A program made the position numbers and the translations under genes. The notes under the pieces are model-generated. The model saw only the letters and a program-made list of their open reading frames with translations, searched no databases and had not been told where the DNA came from. This document shows, piece after piece, positions 1 through 10,107 of a stretch of 64,000 nucleotides of DNA (the stretch's first letter is position 1; each line of letters opens with the position of its first letter). The DNA is from Ctenosaura bakeri. Taxonomy: Eukaryota; Chordata; Lepidosauria; Squamata; Iguanidae. The stretch is from positions 62,001 through 126,000 of the forward strand of contig CAOLHI010000652.1 of NCBI GenBank assembly GCA_948474755.1, given 5' to 3'.

Positions 1-375
1 CAAATACTTAAACATAACTACGGCCATTTCCACATTAGATTGTTATAGCGCGATGATTCCTCTTGCAACATCCTATGGAATCCTGGGGTTTGCAGTTTCG
101 GGACGGGTCGACTGGCCCCTCCCGAAACTGCAAACCCCAGGATTCCATAGGATGTTGCAAGTGGAATCATAGCGCTATAACAGTCTAGTGTGGAAATCGC
201 CTACTATGTCCCCTCTTAACTTTCTCTTCTCCAGACTAAACATACCCAAATCCCTGAGCCACTCCTCATAGGGCTTCGTGGTTGCCAGGTTTTTTTCCAT
301 TTTGGTGAACCTTCTCTGGATACGCTGCAGTTTGTCAATATCCTTCAAGGGATATAATAGTACCATTCTATTCTT
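1..375 (-). mobile_element. CR1 LINE fragment, old, split by a hairpin MITE
   Basis: Reverse-strand reading gives the CR1 ORF2 C-terminal blocks (DKLQRIQRR, LRDLGMFSLEKRKLRGD) seen in younger CR1 copies of this window. The sequence runs off the left edge and is interrupted at 22..201 by a 180-bp hairpin element. Joining the flanks restores the usual CR1 text around the ATGTCCCCTCTTAAC block. It is a dead, 5'-truncated copy. Confidence 0.8.
22..201. mobile_element. 180-bp hairpin MITE (GGCCATTTCC family), TSD TAC
   Basis: Near-perfect inverted repeat of two 88-bp arms. It is flanked by TAC at 19..21 and TAC at 202..204, inside a CR1 whose uninterrupted sequence is known from other copies, so the 3-bp target-site duplication is directly visible. 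The centre carries a GACT-type loop. No coding capacity; the PIF/Harbinger assignment is inferred from duplication length and GGCC ends. Confidence 0.85.
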
Positions 376-568
376 GGTGCCTTCCACACTACACTGTTAT
401 AGTGCTATTATTCCACTTTCAACATCCTATGGAATCCTGGGGTTTGCGGTTTAGGGAGGGGCCTCAAAGACCACCCTCAAAGACCCCTCCCTAACTTGCT
501 ACCCCAGGATTCCAGAGGATGTTGAAAGTAGAATCATCACACTATAACAGGCTAGTGCGGAAATGGCC
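376..568. mobile_element. Hairpin MITE, subtype with CTCAAAG-rich centre
   Basis: Same arms as the 180-bp family, but the centre holds an extra CTCAAAGACCACCCTCAAAG-type spacer, as at 40786 and 53898. The left end is eroded (GGTGCCTTCC); the right end is intact (GGAAATGGCC). Confidence 0.75.
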
Positions 569-622
569 CTGGAGGACACTCAAGGCTGCAGCAGGGAAGG
601 AAGTAAACAATTTGTGGCCTTC

Positions 623-1060
623 ATGCCTCAGAATTGTAGAATCCAAGAGTTGGAAAAGACCCCAAAGGCCATCCAGTCCAACCTCAGTCTGTTAGGCAAG
701 AAGACACCATCACAGATTTCCTGATAGATGGTCACCTAGCCTCTCTTTCAAAACCTCCAAAGAAGTAGGAGACTCCACTCCACTCCACTGAGGCAGCAGC
801 GGATTCCACTGTTGAACTGCTCTTACCATCAGGAAGTTCTTCCTTTAGGTGGAAACTCTTTCCCTGTAGTTTGAAGCCATTGCTTCATGGTGTCCTAGTC
901 TCTGGAGGAGCAGAAAACAAGCTTGCTCCATCCTCCTTATGACATCCATTCAAATATTTAAACATGGCTATCATGTCTCCTCTTAATCTTCTCTTCTCTA
1001 GGCTAAGCATGCCCAGTTCCCTGAGTTCGTCCTCACCGGGTCTGGTTTCCAGATGTCAAG
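623..1060 (-). mobile_element. CR1 LINE, 3' end
   Basis: Starts with the reverse complement of the CR1 3' tail (TAGAATCCAAGAGTTGG) and continues through the C-terminal coding blocks to [18 protein letters not shown] text. Truncated at its 5' end like nearly all CR1 copies here; several frame-disrupting changes. Confidence 0.8.
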
Positions 1061-1089
1061 ACCTTGCCTGTGGGTTTCTGGAGGAAAGT

Positions 1090-1241
1090 GGAGTTGAATC
1101 CTGGAGTTTACAGTTTCCTGATGCCTAAGAGCTCTCTGGATGAGAATCCTAAATGCCCCTTCCAAAACTGCAAACCCCAGGACTTCATAGGATGTTGAAA
1201 GTGGAATAACATCACTATAGCAGGGTAGGGTGGAAATGGCC
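1090..1241. mobile_element. Hairpin MITE, non-perfect-centre subtype, left arm shortened
   Basis: Right arm reads CAAACCCCAGG through GGTGGAAATGGCC. The centre reads CTAAGAGCTCTCTGGATGAG, matching the older subtype at 6198, 27471 and 61878. The outer part of the left arm is missing. Confidence 0.65.
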
Positions 1242-1845
1242 CACGTCTCTTGGTTTTCATCTGTGAAATGTTGGGAGCGTTTCCTACACTGGACTGTGAG
1301 CAAACCAATTTATCCAGACAGGAAGCGAAGTGGCAGAGCCGCACAGTCCATCTTTCTGGAGTGTCACAAACCGTTGCGTAGCCTGGGAGGGATCCTTGCA
1401 CAAGGAGTTCTGGAAGACCTTGAAACACAAGCCCAGTAAAAAAGAAAAAAGAAAAAAAAGAATCCAACTGCTTCTGTTCTCAGCCCATTGAGTAAAGCAG
1501 GCATTTAGCTAAGAAACCAACTTGGCAGGGGGAGTATGGCCTTTCGACCCAATTTTATGTCCCCCAAACCTCTACCCAAAGCCCCCCAAATGGCCCTAAA
1601 CAACTGAAAGCCCTTAAATAAGCAACTCTTCAAGAAACTGAAACTTGATCCAAGGAAGAAAGTGGTGATCCCGGTCAGCTGAAAGGCAGATCAGGGCAGG
1701 GACTCTGGCTGTGCCGGATAGGGCTACATTCTCCTTCAAGGCTTGCAATTGGGGTCTTCTCCTGGACTCAGTTCTGAGCCTGGATGCCCAGGTTTCGGCA
1801 GGGGCCAGGAGTGCCTTTGCACAGCTAAAACTAGTGTGCCAGCTG
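1242..1845. other. No gene seen; unique-looking sequence
   Basis: Contains an A-rich run near 1438..1461 and otherwise mixed sequence. Short open frames exist but match nothing recognised and show no splice or codon pattern that would support a gene. Confidence 0.4.
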
Positions 1846-1967
1846 CAGCCATTCCTTCTCTTCTCCAGGCTCAACATCCCCAGCTCCATAAGCCATTCTT
1901 CATAGGACATGGTTTCCAGTCCTTTTTACCATTTTGGTTGCCCGCCTCTGGATAGGTTCCAGCTTCT
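1846..1967 (-). mobile_element. CR1 LINE fragment, short
   Basis: Reverse strand carries the MSYEEWLMELGMLSLEKRR block of CR1 ORF2. About 120 bp, both ends truncated, strongly diverged from the younger copies. Confidence 0.6.
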
Positions 1968-2339
1968 CAGAGGTTCATTCAGAGTGGGTTTGCCTTTGCC
2001 TCCCTCTGAGGCTGAGAGAGTGTGACCTCTGCTGTAGTTGGGAGTGAACTTTAGAGAAGGAGAATCCCTGTGGAAGGTCAGAGACACCGCAGAGGTATTT
2101 GCTTATGAATCAGGCTTTAGTTTGGGGGGGGGGGTTGCAGGTGCTCCAGAGGCCCCATGGAAGGCCAGTGGGCAGCTCCCTCCTGCATGGGTTAAGTCTG
2201 CCTCACCCTGGCCAGCCAAGCCCACCCCACAGACACCCCCCCCCAGCCCACTGCAGTAATGGATGTTGGCTCAGAGGCAGGAAGATAACAGGCACTAACC
2301 AGTATATCTTTGGTTTATGAGAGCACCAAGCTGTCCCAG

Positions 2340-2600
2340 CAGGCGTTTTCAATTCTGTTTATCTCCCTTTCCCCATTGAGTTCATTTTATTTCCCCTGAT
2401 TTTTGTTTCCTGGAAGATTTATTCATCCTGATTCCCCCGCCCCTCCTGAGTTTATGATGGGGAGAGTGGCTATAAAACCAGCGCATGCAGAGACCACAGT
2501 ACTCTCCCCCTCTCCTCCGTTTGCCTGTGAGAGAAGCAGCGTCCACATCAGTGGGAAGAGAGCAAGCTGGGGTACGTGTGCGCAAAGGGGTCTTGCAGAT
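2340..2600 (+). promoter_or_regulatory. Candidate TATA-type promoter with noncoding first exon
   Basis: A clean CTATAAAACC box lies at about 2470, in a repeat-free block. T-rich, AT-rich upstream sequence and a GC-box-like CCCCGCCCCTCC at about 2437 precede it. About 100 nt downstream the text GCTGGGGTACGTG could act as a splice donor. No coding sequence follows that I can recognise, and VSTM2L is not known to me to use a TATA promoter. The call is an inference from motif spacing only. Confidence 0.25.
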
Positions 2601-2880
2601 GTGTGGATATGTGATGGGTGGACTGGAGATATGGGCTGCGACCCTGGGGACTTCCTTGGGCATAAGCTCCTCTAAGGGTGTATTGGACATTTCTCTATTC
2701 TATATACCTTTCCATATTCTGTATCATGTATTCCAAACAAGGTTGGAGAAGTGAGGTGACATGTGTGATGTCATTGTCCATGATTGCACATAAGTGTGCA
2801 TAGGTGTTGCACATGGGTGCACGTGCACATTGGCTTGTGCAACATCAGAATCCAATAATGAGATGATATTAAGCAGCAAG

Positions 2881-3025
2881 AGCCAGCATGGGTTGGACTA
2901 TGACCCTAGAGACCAACATTCAATTCTCCTTGGCCACCGGGTGACCTTTGGCGCATCCCCAGAAAACCCCACGAGAGGTTCACCTTAGGCCACCCAAAAG
3001 TTGGAAAAGGCTTGACGGCAACAGC
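2881..3025 (+). repeat. CORE-type tRNA-derived SINE, degenerate
   Basis: Shows AGCCAGCATGG, then CACCGGGTGACCTTTGG (core), then a GTTCACCTTAGG block near the 3' side, in the same order as the better copies at 8858 and 49209. Preceded at 2765..2870 by CA/TG-rich TGCACA words. Confidence 0.6.
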
Positions 3026-3097
3026 CACATTACCCCATGACAAGATCTCAGATGGACTCCTGTCGGTGACTTCTGCAACTCAAGTGGTTTAGTTTCT

Positions 3098-3365
3098 AGA
3101 ATCATAGAATCACAGAATATTCATAGAGTTGGAAGAGACCCCAGGGGCCATTGAATCCAACCCCCTGCTATGCATGGACACCCATCAAAGCATTCCCAAC
3201 AGATGGCCATCCAGCCTCTGCTTGAAAACCTCCAAAGAAGGAGAACCCACCACATTCCATTAAGGCAACAGCATATTCCGCTGCTGGACAGGTCTGATGG
3301 TCAGGAAGTTCTTCCTGAGCTTCAAGTGGAATCTCCTTTCCTGCAGCTTGAATCCCTTGCTCTTA
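3098..3365 (-). mobile_element. CR1 LINE 3' end
   Basis: Reverse complement of the CR1 tail (ATAGAGTTGGAAGAGACC) followed by the terminal coding segment ending near the FKLQERRF block. Strongly 5' truncated. Confidence 0.8.
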
Positions 3366-3542
3366 GGGGGTTGTGTGAGGATGGTGTCTTGATCAGGGCA
3401 GCACAAGCAGCACAGCTGTTGTGTGACAGGCAATCCTGAGGCATAGCTCCCTATTGTGTGATTGGTTGCACACTCCAGTAAAAAGCCAGCATAGCATAAC
3501 ATGATAGTAGCTACGCAGACATTAATTTCCACTCAGTAATTC

Positions 3543-4333
3543 GAATCATAGAATCATACAATCCTAGAGTTGGAAGAGACCTCAGGGGCCATCCAGTCCA
3601 ACCCCATTCTTCAATGCAGGAGGACACAGTCAAAGGACCTCCAGCAAATGGCCATCCAGCCTTTCTTTAAAAACCTCCAAAGAAGAAGGAGACTCCACTA
3701 CATTCCATGGAAGCAGCAGATTCCACTGCTGGACAGCAATGACCATCAGGAAGTTCTTCTTGAGGCTCAGGTGGAATCTCCTTTCCTGCAGCTTGAATCC
3801 ATTGCTCCCTGTCCTAGTCTCTGGGGCAGCAGAGAACAAGCCCTCTCCCTCCTCTACATGGCATCCCTTCAAATATTTAAACATGGCTCTCATGTCCCCT
3901 CTTAACCTTCTCTTAACCTTCTCATGTCCCCTCTTAACCTCCTCATAGGGCTTCATGGCTTCCAGACCCTTCACCATTTTAGTTGCTCTCCTCCGGACAC
4001 GTTCCAACTTGTCAATATCCTTCTTCTATTGTGCCCAGAATTGGATGCAGTATTCCAAATGAGGTCTAAACAATGCAGAACAGAGTGGTATCATTACCTC
4101 CCTCAGTCTAGACACCAGACTCCTATTGATGCAACCAAGAATCACACTGGCTTTCTTTGCTGCCACATCACACTGCTGGCTCATGTTCAGCTTGCGATCT
4201 ACCAAGACTCGTAGATCCTTTTCACATTTATTGTTATCTAGCCATGAGTCCCCCATCCTATATTTGTGCATTCCAGTTTTTCTGCTTAAATGTAGGATTT
4301 TACATTTCTCTCTGTTGAGATTCATTTTGTCAC
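3543..4333 (-). mobile_element. CR1 LINE, C-terminal ORF2 and 3' tail
   Basis: About 790 bp on the reverse strand. Reads from the NREKCKILHLSRK block through [16 protein letters not shown], the LGCINRS block, [15 protein letters not shown] and the GTTGG tail. A short internal duplication of the CCCTCTTAACCTTCTC region sits at about 3895..3945. Not functional. Confidence 0.85.
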
Positions 4334-4544
4334 TACAGTAGCTATACAGACATTAATTTCTACTCAGCAATAGCTGAGGATCTGAGTGCTCTCTGTCAAC
4401 TGCATCCAGGAGAATTCTCTTTGTCACTTTTCCTTAGCTTTCCTCAGGCAAATGCCAAGCCCAAGGGAGCTAAGATCCTAGTCCTCTTTGTTCTTCTTCC
4501 AGACTATGGCCAGAGTCTGGGTAGTATTGTACACATGCTTATGT

Positions 4545-4806
4545 GGGACATTTGCGTGTGATGCTGAACATCTGTATTCAGTTCAAGATTGTGGAAGTGG
4601 AGTTGCACCTGTGGTACTATTGCACATGATGCACAGTGCCTTGCTCATAGATGCGCATTGCCCATTGAGGCACACACACATCGGGTTGTGTGTTTATCTC
4701 CACCTTTGTCATCTTGGTTCAATTGCTCACCATTGCAATTCAACACAAGGGTTGCACTGCACAATTATTGTGTAATTCCACATGCAGGGATTTGCACAGC
4801 ATGACC
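4545..4806 (-). repeat. Unclassified interspersed repeat rich in TGCACA words
   Basis: Shares order and text with 25074..25380 and 21420..21795: TTCAAGATTGTGGAAGTGGAG here, TTCAAGGTTGTGCAAGTGGAG on the reverse strand at about 25310. I do not recognise the family; no terminal repeats or coding capacity seen. Confidence 0.45.
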
Positions 4807-4820
4807 CCATCTGGGATCTA

Positions 4821-5058
4821 GGGAGCCCTGGTGGTGCAGTGGTTAAACGCCAGTACTGCAAGCCACAAGGTTGTGAGTTCGATCCTGACCGGCTCCGAGG
4901 TTGACTCAGCCTTCCATCCTTTCGCAGGTCAGTAAAATGAGTACCCAGCTTGTTGGGGGCATGTATAGAAATGTTTCGAAATACATGCTTATTTGTAAGT
5001 TGTTCGCCGCCTCGATCCATATGGAGAGGCGGGATACAAATAAATAAATAAATAAAAA
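4821..5058 (+). repeat. Sauria-type tRNA-derived SINE
   Basis: Begins GGGAGCCCTGGTGGTGCAG with an A-box-like GTGGTGCAGTGG and a B-box-like GTTCGATCC. Then follows GACTCAGCCTTCCATCC and AAAATGAGTACCCAGCTTG, a body typical of squamate Sauria SINEs. Ends in a (AAAT)n tail. Essentially full length. Confidence 0.8.
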
Positions 5059-5272
5059 TCTTGCACAATTACCAATGTGCAATTGCATATTTTGTTCCTT
5101 GTCCCATTACTAGTAGTGAAACTGATATGCCATCTCTCCAGATATTCCAAGTGGCATAAAATATTACAACCATAATCCATCTTCAACCAGTAACAACACT
5201 CCAAAGTTTAAAGCAGAGTGTGGAAGCAATGAGTTACAAATAACATCATTACCTGTAAGCAGTTTCTTTTGG

Positions 5273-5470
5273 AGGGAGCCAGCATGGTGTAGTTGTTTGA
5301 GCCTGGAGACCAGAGTTCAAAGCCCTGTTCTGCCATGGAAACCCACTGGGTGACCTTGGGTGCATCACACACTCTCAGCCCCCAAAAAACCCCATGATAA
5401 TAGTTTTGCCTTAGGATTGCCATAAGTTGGGAACAACTTGAGGGCATACAACAACATCAGCTACAACAAC
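5273..5470 (+). repeat. CORE-type tRNA-derived SINE
   Basis: Starts AGCCAGCATGGTGTAG, has a B-box-like GAGTTCAAAGCCC, the MIR-like core TGGGTGACCTTGGG, and ends in the ACAACAACAAC tail typical of this family. The GC-rich element at 5474 inserted into its tail. Confidence 0.8.
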
Positions 5471-5473
5471 AAA

Positions 5474-5958
5474 GGACCTTTTCACACGGGGGGAGCCAAA
5501 ACGGGGCGGCGCACACAGGGGCGGAGATTACCTGCATGCGGTTTGCTCCGTCCCTGCGGGGAGCGCGGCTCCGCCGCTCCACACGCCGCCGAAATTCGGC
5601 AGTGTTTGGCGGCGTTTGGCGGCGCCCAAAATGGCGGCTGGCAGCTTCCGGCGGCGCTCTGCCAATCAGGGCAGCACGCCAGCCGGAAGCCCGCCCCCGG
5701 GCAGATCTGCAGAGACGCACTAATGCGTCTCTGCAGATTCACACCGGGAGCAGCCGCGGATTAGTGCGGGCGAGTTTCAAAAAACCACCTGGGAAGGTGG
5801 TTTTTAAAAAACTCGCAGTGCCACCCTTGCGGCTGCACTAGAGCGGTTGGAGGTGTGGAGCCTCACCTTTTCCAACCGCACTAGATCGCCCCGCGGTGTG
5901 AACGACCTCCGTCTCCGATCGTCTGGACGCGGAGTTTTACCCCCGTGTGGAAATGGCC
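5474..5958. mobile_element. 485-bp GC-rich DNA transposon sharing the MITE end, TSD AAA
   Basis: Ends are GGACCTTTTCACACGGGGG and, inverted, GGCCATTTCCACACGGGGG. AAA flanks both sides (5471..5473, 5959..5961). The interior is very GC-rich and unlike the short hairpins. Near its midpoint is a 15-bp-arm hairpin with a CTAA loop (5705..5738), followed by a second hairpin at about 5772..5815. No transposase frame. End sequence and 3-bp duplication link it to the 180-bp family. Confidence 0.7.
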
Positions 5959-6197
5959 AAAGTTTCTTTTGGGGAGTAAGAAGAATATAGTCAAGTTGCA
6001 ATTCAAAAATAACGTGATGAGTTGGAACAAAGTTATTTTTATAGTGTGAACCCTATCAGTAATCCCCATTGAGTTAGTTGTTAAATGGTGAGTCAACATG
6101 TAGGTAAATCTAGCTAATTCCGGTTGGATTAGCAGTGGGATTCAGGCCAATGAGATATGTGGATGTGGGGACTTAATTCTCAACTAGTTGATTCAGT

Positions 6198-6399
6198 GGC
6201 CATGTCTGCCCTACACTGTAATAGTGCTCTTATTCCACTTTCAACATCCTGTGGGATTCTGGGGTTTGTAGTTTCCTGAGCCCAAAGAGCTCTTTGGCTG
6301 AGTATTCTCAATGCCCCTCCCGAAACTGCAAACCCCAGGACTCCATTGGCTGTTGAAAGTGGAATAACAGCACTATAACAGTGCAGTGTGGAAATGGCC
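6198..6399. mobile_element. Hairpin MITE, non-perfect-centre subtype
   Basis: Arms as in the family, with centre CCCAAAGAGCTCTTTGGCTG, which is not mirrored by the other arm. At 202 bp it is longer than the 180-bp form. Flanks AGT/AAT do not give a clean duplication. Confidence 0.75.
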
Positions 6400-7498
6400 A
6401 ATGATTCTGTCCTTTTTGAAATTACACAACAAGATTCAGGTCAACAGTGCCATACTGAATTACATTTTCCAATTGCTTCCAAAAGTGACTGTGAAAAGAC
6501 ATTTTATATGCATTTGGATAGGAATTTCTTCAGTTGTATTTTGCTCTCCCAGCAAGACTAAGTATTTTTTATTTTTTTCGTCAAGGAAAATGAAATCGCC
6601 AGCAGAAAGTAATGGAAAAGCCACAAGTGGTTCAGAAAAAAGTAATGCAAAATTCAACCCAGGCTCAGGAAAACAGGCGCACGTGTCTGCAGCATGCGAT
6701 GAAGGGAAGCAGGTGTGAGACTGAGAAGAGAAGGAAACCATGGCCTTCTGCACACGATGTGCGATCAGTGTGTGGCCTTCAGTAACAGGAGGCACTCCAG
6801 TTCTGGCGCATGATATCCTTGAATGTCAGTTGCATTCTGACTTTAACAATAGCTATTTGCACCCCTTTCCAAAGAGAATGAGGGCCTGGAATGCAAAGAT
6901 GAAATTGTTTTGTTTTTTCCCCTGCAAGCCACTAGCTAGCATCTCACTTGGAGGGTTGCCATCTTTGCAATAAAAGTTACCCGGGTGCAGGAAAAAAACA
7001 GGTGGATCCCCCGTCTGCATATTTTCAGGCAGATTTGAGAAGATGAGGAAGTGAGCTGGCACAAAGCTCAAACGTTATGCTACCTCCCACTCAGTTAGTT
7101 ATATTATATGAATCATATTTCCCCCTGCTAGTAATATTGATAGGAATCCTACTTGTCCAAGATTGGACTGTTGCATGCAGGTGAGAGGAGGAGAGGCAAT
7201 CCAGACCATAGAGAAGTGGCTGGTCTCGGTGGCGTCCGGGGGAAGAAATAAAGGTGTGCGGTCAAATGGAGTGCTTCTACTCTTTCCTCCCCCCTGCCAC
7301 TCAGAGCAGCCACATCTTCATGACCTAAGTCACTCCCCACCTCTGTGTTCCCCACCATTAAGCCACAGCAGCCCGGGGCTGGACAGCTGCCAGTCACGGG
7401 AGATTTTGGATGGGACAAAAGGGCAAGGGAATAGCCCCCAATGCCCTGTCCGAAAAGGGAGTTGTGCATTGCTAAACTGCCCTCACCTGACCAGCAAC
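6400..7498. other. No gene seen
   Basis: Mostly unique-looking sequence. Several short frames (about 70 to 137 codons) lack recognisable domains and overlap on both strands, as expected by chance. No repeat family recognised. Confidence 0.4.
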
Positions 7499-7506
7499 CA
7501 CTAAGA

Positions 7507-8198
7507 CAGCGGTTCTCAACCTGTGGGTTGTGACCCCTTTGGGGGTCGAACGACCCTTTCACAGGGGTCGCCTAAGACCATTGGAAAATACGTATTTCTG
7601 ATGGTCTTAGACTCCATTCGCTCCTCGGTGGTGGTGCGCAAGCGCGAGCCATGGGCTCGCATCCTCCTGCCCCCTGTTCAGAAGGGACTGAAATTGCGCC
7701 CCTTCTCCGCTACCGGGAGAACCTCCTGTCTGACGGGCCAGCTTGGGGGGGCGGCGGAAGCATGGGGGACAGGCCCCCTCCTCGCCACGGCCCCTGCCTC
7801 ACTCGCCATGGAGGGGGCGCTGCGGAAGGGCCGGGGGGCCGCACGGTGGTGCTTTTCCGGGGAGTGAGCTGCGCCCGGCACAAAAGACAAAGGCGCTGGG
7901 ATTCCTCCTCCCCCCGCCAAGGGTCAACACTCTGGAAACTTTTCCCACACTGCCCCCCCCAGCGAAAATGAGAGCGAAGCAGAAGCAGAGCCTGGGGGGT
8001 TCTCGGAGTTTTTTCCTGGGGAAGACGCACGGCTCCTCTTTCCTCCTGCCTGCCCCCCCATTCCTGGCTGGCGAGGCGGCCTTTGCTGGGGGGGGGAGGC
8101 ATTGTAAATAATAAATAAATAATTTTATGGTTGGGGGTCACCACAACATGAGGAACTGTATTAAATGGTCGTGGCATTAGGAAGGTTGAGAACCACTG
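7507..8198 (+). mobile_element. SPIN-like hAT transposon, nonautonomous, TSD CACTAAGA
   Basis: Ends CAGCGGTTCTCAACC and GGTTGAGAACCACTG are inverted repeats, and a perfect 8-bp duplication CACTAAGA flanks it (7499..7506, 8199..8206), the hAT hallmark. A subterminal hairpin at 7571..7610 (CTAAGACCAT with its complement) matches what I recall of SPIN elements. The interior is a GC-rich tract with no transposase. The same interior occurs at 15179 and 61068. Confidence 0.85.
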
Positions 8199-8246
8199 CA
8201 CTAAGAGGATGCCAGCTATCGTGTGTTCTATAAGCAATATACATGT

Positions 8247-8655
8247 ACACAGTGCGCCCTGTGAGGGATGGCTTAGGGAGCTGGGTATGTTTAGCCTGGG
8301 GAAGAGAAAGCTAAGAGGGGACATGATACCCATGTTTAAATATTTGAAAGGATGTCATATGGGAGATGGGGCAAGCCTATTTTCTGCTGCTCCAGAGACT
8401 AGGACATGGAGCAATGGCTTCAAACTATAAGAAGACATTCCATCTAAACATTAGGAAGAACTTCCTGATAGTAAAAGCGGTGGAACAGTGGAATAGGCTG
8501 CTGCCTTGGTGTGTTGTGGAGTCTTCTTCTTTGCGCATTTTTAAACAGAGGCTGGGTGTCAGAGGGAGTGATTAGATTGTGACTTCCTGCATGGCAGAAT
8601 GAGGTTGGACTAGATGGCCTTTCTGGCGTTTTCCAGCTCTAGTATTCTATGATTC
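8247..8655 (+). mobile_element. CR1 LINE 3' end
   Basis: Forward strand reads [20 protein letters not shown], then [19 protein letters not shown], and the CR1 tail ending TATTCTATGATTCTG. 5' truncated. Confidence 0.8.
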
Positions 8656-8659
8656 TGTG

Positions 8660-8850
8660 ATGTGGTGCTTTGAGTCTTGGGCTTGGACTCTGCAGAACCA
8701 GGGTTCAAATCCCTGCTGACCCACAGAAATCCACTGAGTGACCTTGGGCATGTCACACTCTCTCAGCCTCAAAAGACAACAGCGGCAAGTCTCTACAGAA
8801 GAAATCTGGCCAAGAAAAATCCCTAAGAGAAGGCCACTGGAAGTCAGAGT
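8660..8850 (+). repeat. CORE-type tRNA-derived SINE
   Basis: B-box-like GGTTCAAATCC, core GAGTGACCTTGGGCATGTC and a CTCTCAGCCTC block, in the same order as neighbouring copies. The 3' tail is eroded. Confidence 0.7.
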
Positions 8851-8857
8851 GGAAACC

Positions 8858-9062
8858 GATATGGTACGGTGGTTTGAATGTTAACTAGGACTCCAGGAGA
8901 CCAGGGTTTGAATCCCCACTCATTCAGGGAAACCCACCGGGTGACCTTGGGCAAGTCACACCCTCTCAGCCTCAGAGGAAAGCCAGGGCAAACCTCATCT
9001 GAACAAATCTTGCAGGGAAAGTCCTATGATAGGTTCACCTTAGGGTCGCTGCTGGTAGGAAA
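8858..9062 (+). repeat. CORE-type tRNA-derived SINE
   Basis: Clear copy: GGTTTGAATCCCC (B-box-like), CCGGGTGACCTTGGGCAAG core, CTCAGCCTCAGAGG, then the GGTTCACCTTAGGGTCGC distal block. Tandem to the copy at 8660 but independently degraded. Confidence 0.75.
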
Positions 9063-9067
9063 TGCTG

Positions 9068-9144
9068 GACCTGCAAACCCCAGGATTCCATAGGAGGTTG
9101 AAAGTGGAATCATCGCGCTATAAGAGTGTCGTGCAGAAAGGTTC
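9068..9144. mobile_element. Single right arm of a hairpin MITE
   Basis: Only one arm is present, from CTGCAAACCCCAGG to GTGCAGAAAGG. The opposite arm is absent, giving a solo half-element. Confidence 0.65.
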
Positions 9145-9884
9145 TAAGTTTAACAACTCTGTTGTCTCCTGAAAAATGTCCATTGGCTTTTTATGCAAAT
9201 CTTGCCCTCTGATTTTGACCGCCGTGGTCCGTGAACCAATTTGGAAAGCGGTATTCCGAACACAAGACATGATGTTGGCCTCCAGGTTAGATCTGGCCCA
9301 GTCAGTCCTTTTCCTGCACCCTTCCACTCAGCAATCTTGTTTGCTGGAGCCGGGATAATGCTGCCGCTGCAATTCACTCTCACACACTTCTTCCTTCTGG
9401 CTCTGAGCTCGCCGACCTGTCTGCAATCATCTCTTCCCGGCAACGGCGTTCATGAAAAGTGAATTGCAGGTGAGGGAGCTTTTGGTACCTCATTTCGATT
9501 CATCCAGCACAAATATTTGCCTGAAAAATAAAAACAGCCTCTCTCTTGCCTGTCTTTCTGGAAGCAGTCTGGGACTTTTCTCCTGCAAGATTGCTCTGCG
9601 GAAACTGGGAAACGGCCTCTGTGTACCCCTGGGATGCCAGGGGTGGAAGCCGGCTTGCTTTCCCCTTCGCGCTAGTGGTGCAGTGGTAAATTTCAAATAC
9701 GTCCAAACCACCCCCTAATAAGGCCCCAGAAGAGAGCTGAAAAATTCAGGCAGCTGCATCAATGAAATTCTTGCAGTTTCCTGCCCAAATCCAAGGGCTT
9801 AACCCCAAAGAACTGTGGAATCAGTTGCTGAATGGGGAAGTTGCATTGATTCATTGGGTGAGAGCTGAAAGCCATTGTGTCCTT
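9145..9884. other. No gene seen; unique sequence
   Basis: No repeat family recognised. Short open frames on both strands overlap each other and carry no domain. A possible conserved noncoding block, but nothing in the sequence alone proves it. Confidence 0.35.
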
Positions 9885-9929
9885 GGTCATTTCCGCACTA
9901 GACTGTTATAGTGCTATCATTCCACTTTC
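9885..9929. mobile_element. Outer left arm of a hairpin MITE
   Basis: GGTCATTTCCGCACTAGACT through CCACTTTC, then the match stops abruptly. About half of one arm remains. Confidence 0.6.
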
Positions 9930-10107
9930 TGCTGTTATCAAGTAATGCAACAATATTTTGTTATCCTTTTCCATTTGATCCTTGTAATCTAACATATTCA
10001 GGAGACAGACAATTGTTATTATTTGCAGACAGTGAAGCTTACAAATATTTTTAGTAGCAATGATGACAGGTTACGTAGTAGGGGTGTTTAGCATGAGAGT
10101 CATCATA

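Noticed and set aside
4821..4900. tRNA gene
   Set aside because: The A- and B-box-like text is part of a Sauria SINE; no cloverleaf with an acceptor stem can be drawn that I can see.
5480..5960. CpG island promoter or VSTM2L first exon
   Set aside because: The GC-rich block is bounded by inverted ends and an AAA duplication, so it is a transposon.
7600..8100. GC-rich coding exon (frames of about 120 to 200 codons on both strands)
   Set aside because: It is the interior of a SPIN-like element, repeated at 15179 and 61068 with frame-breaking differences.
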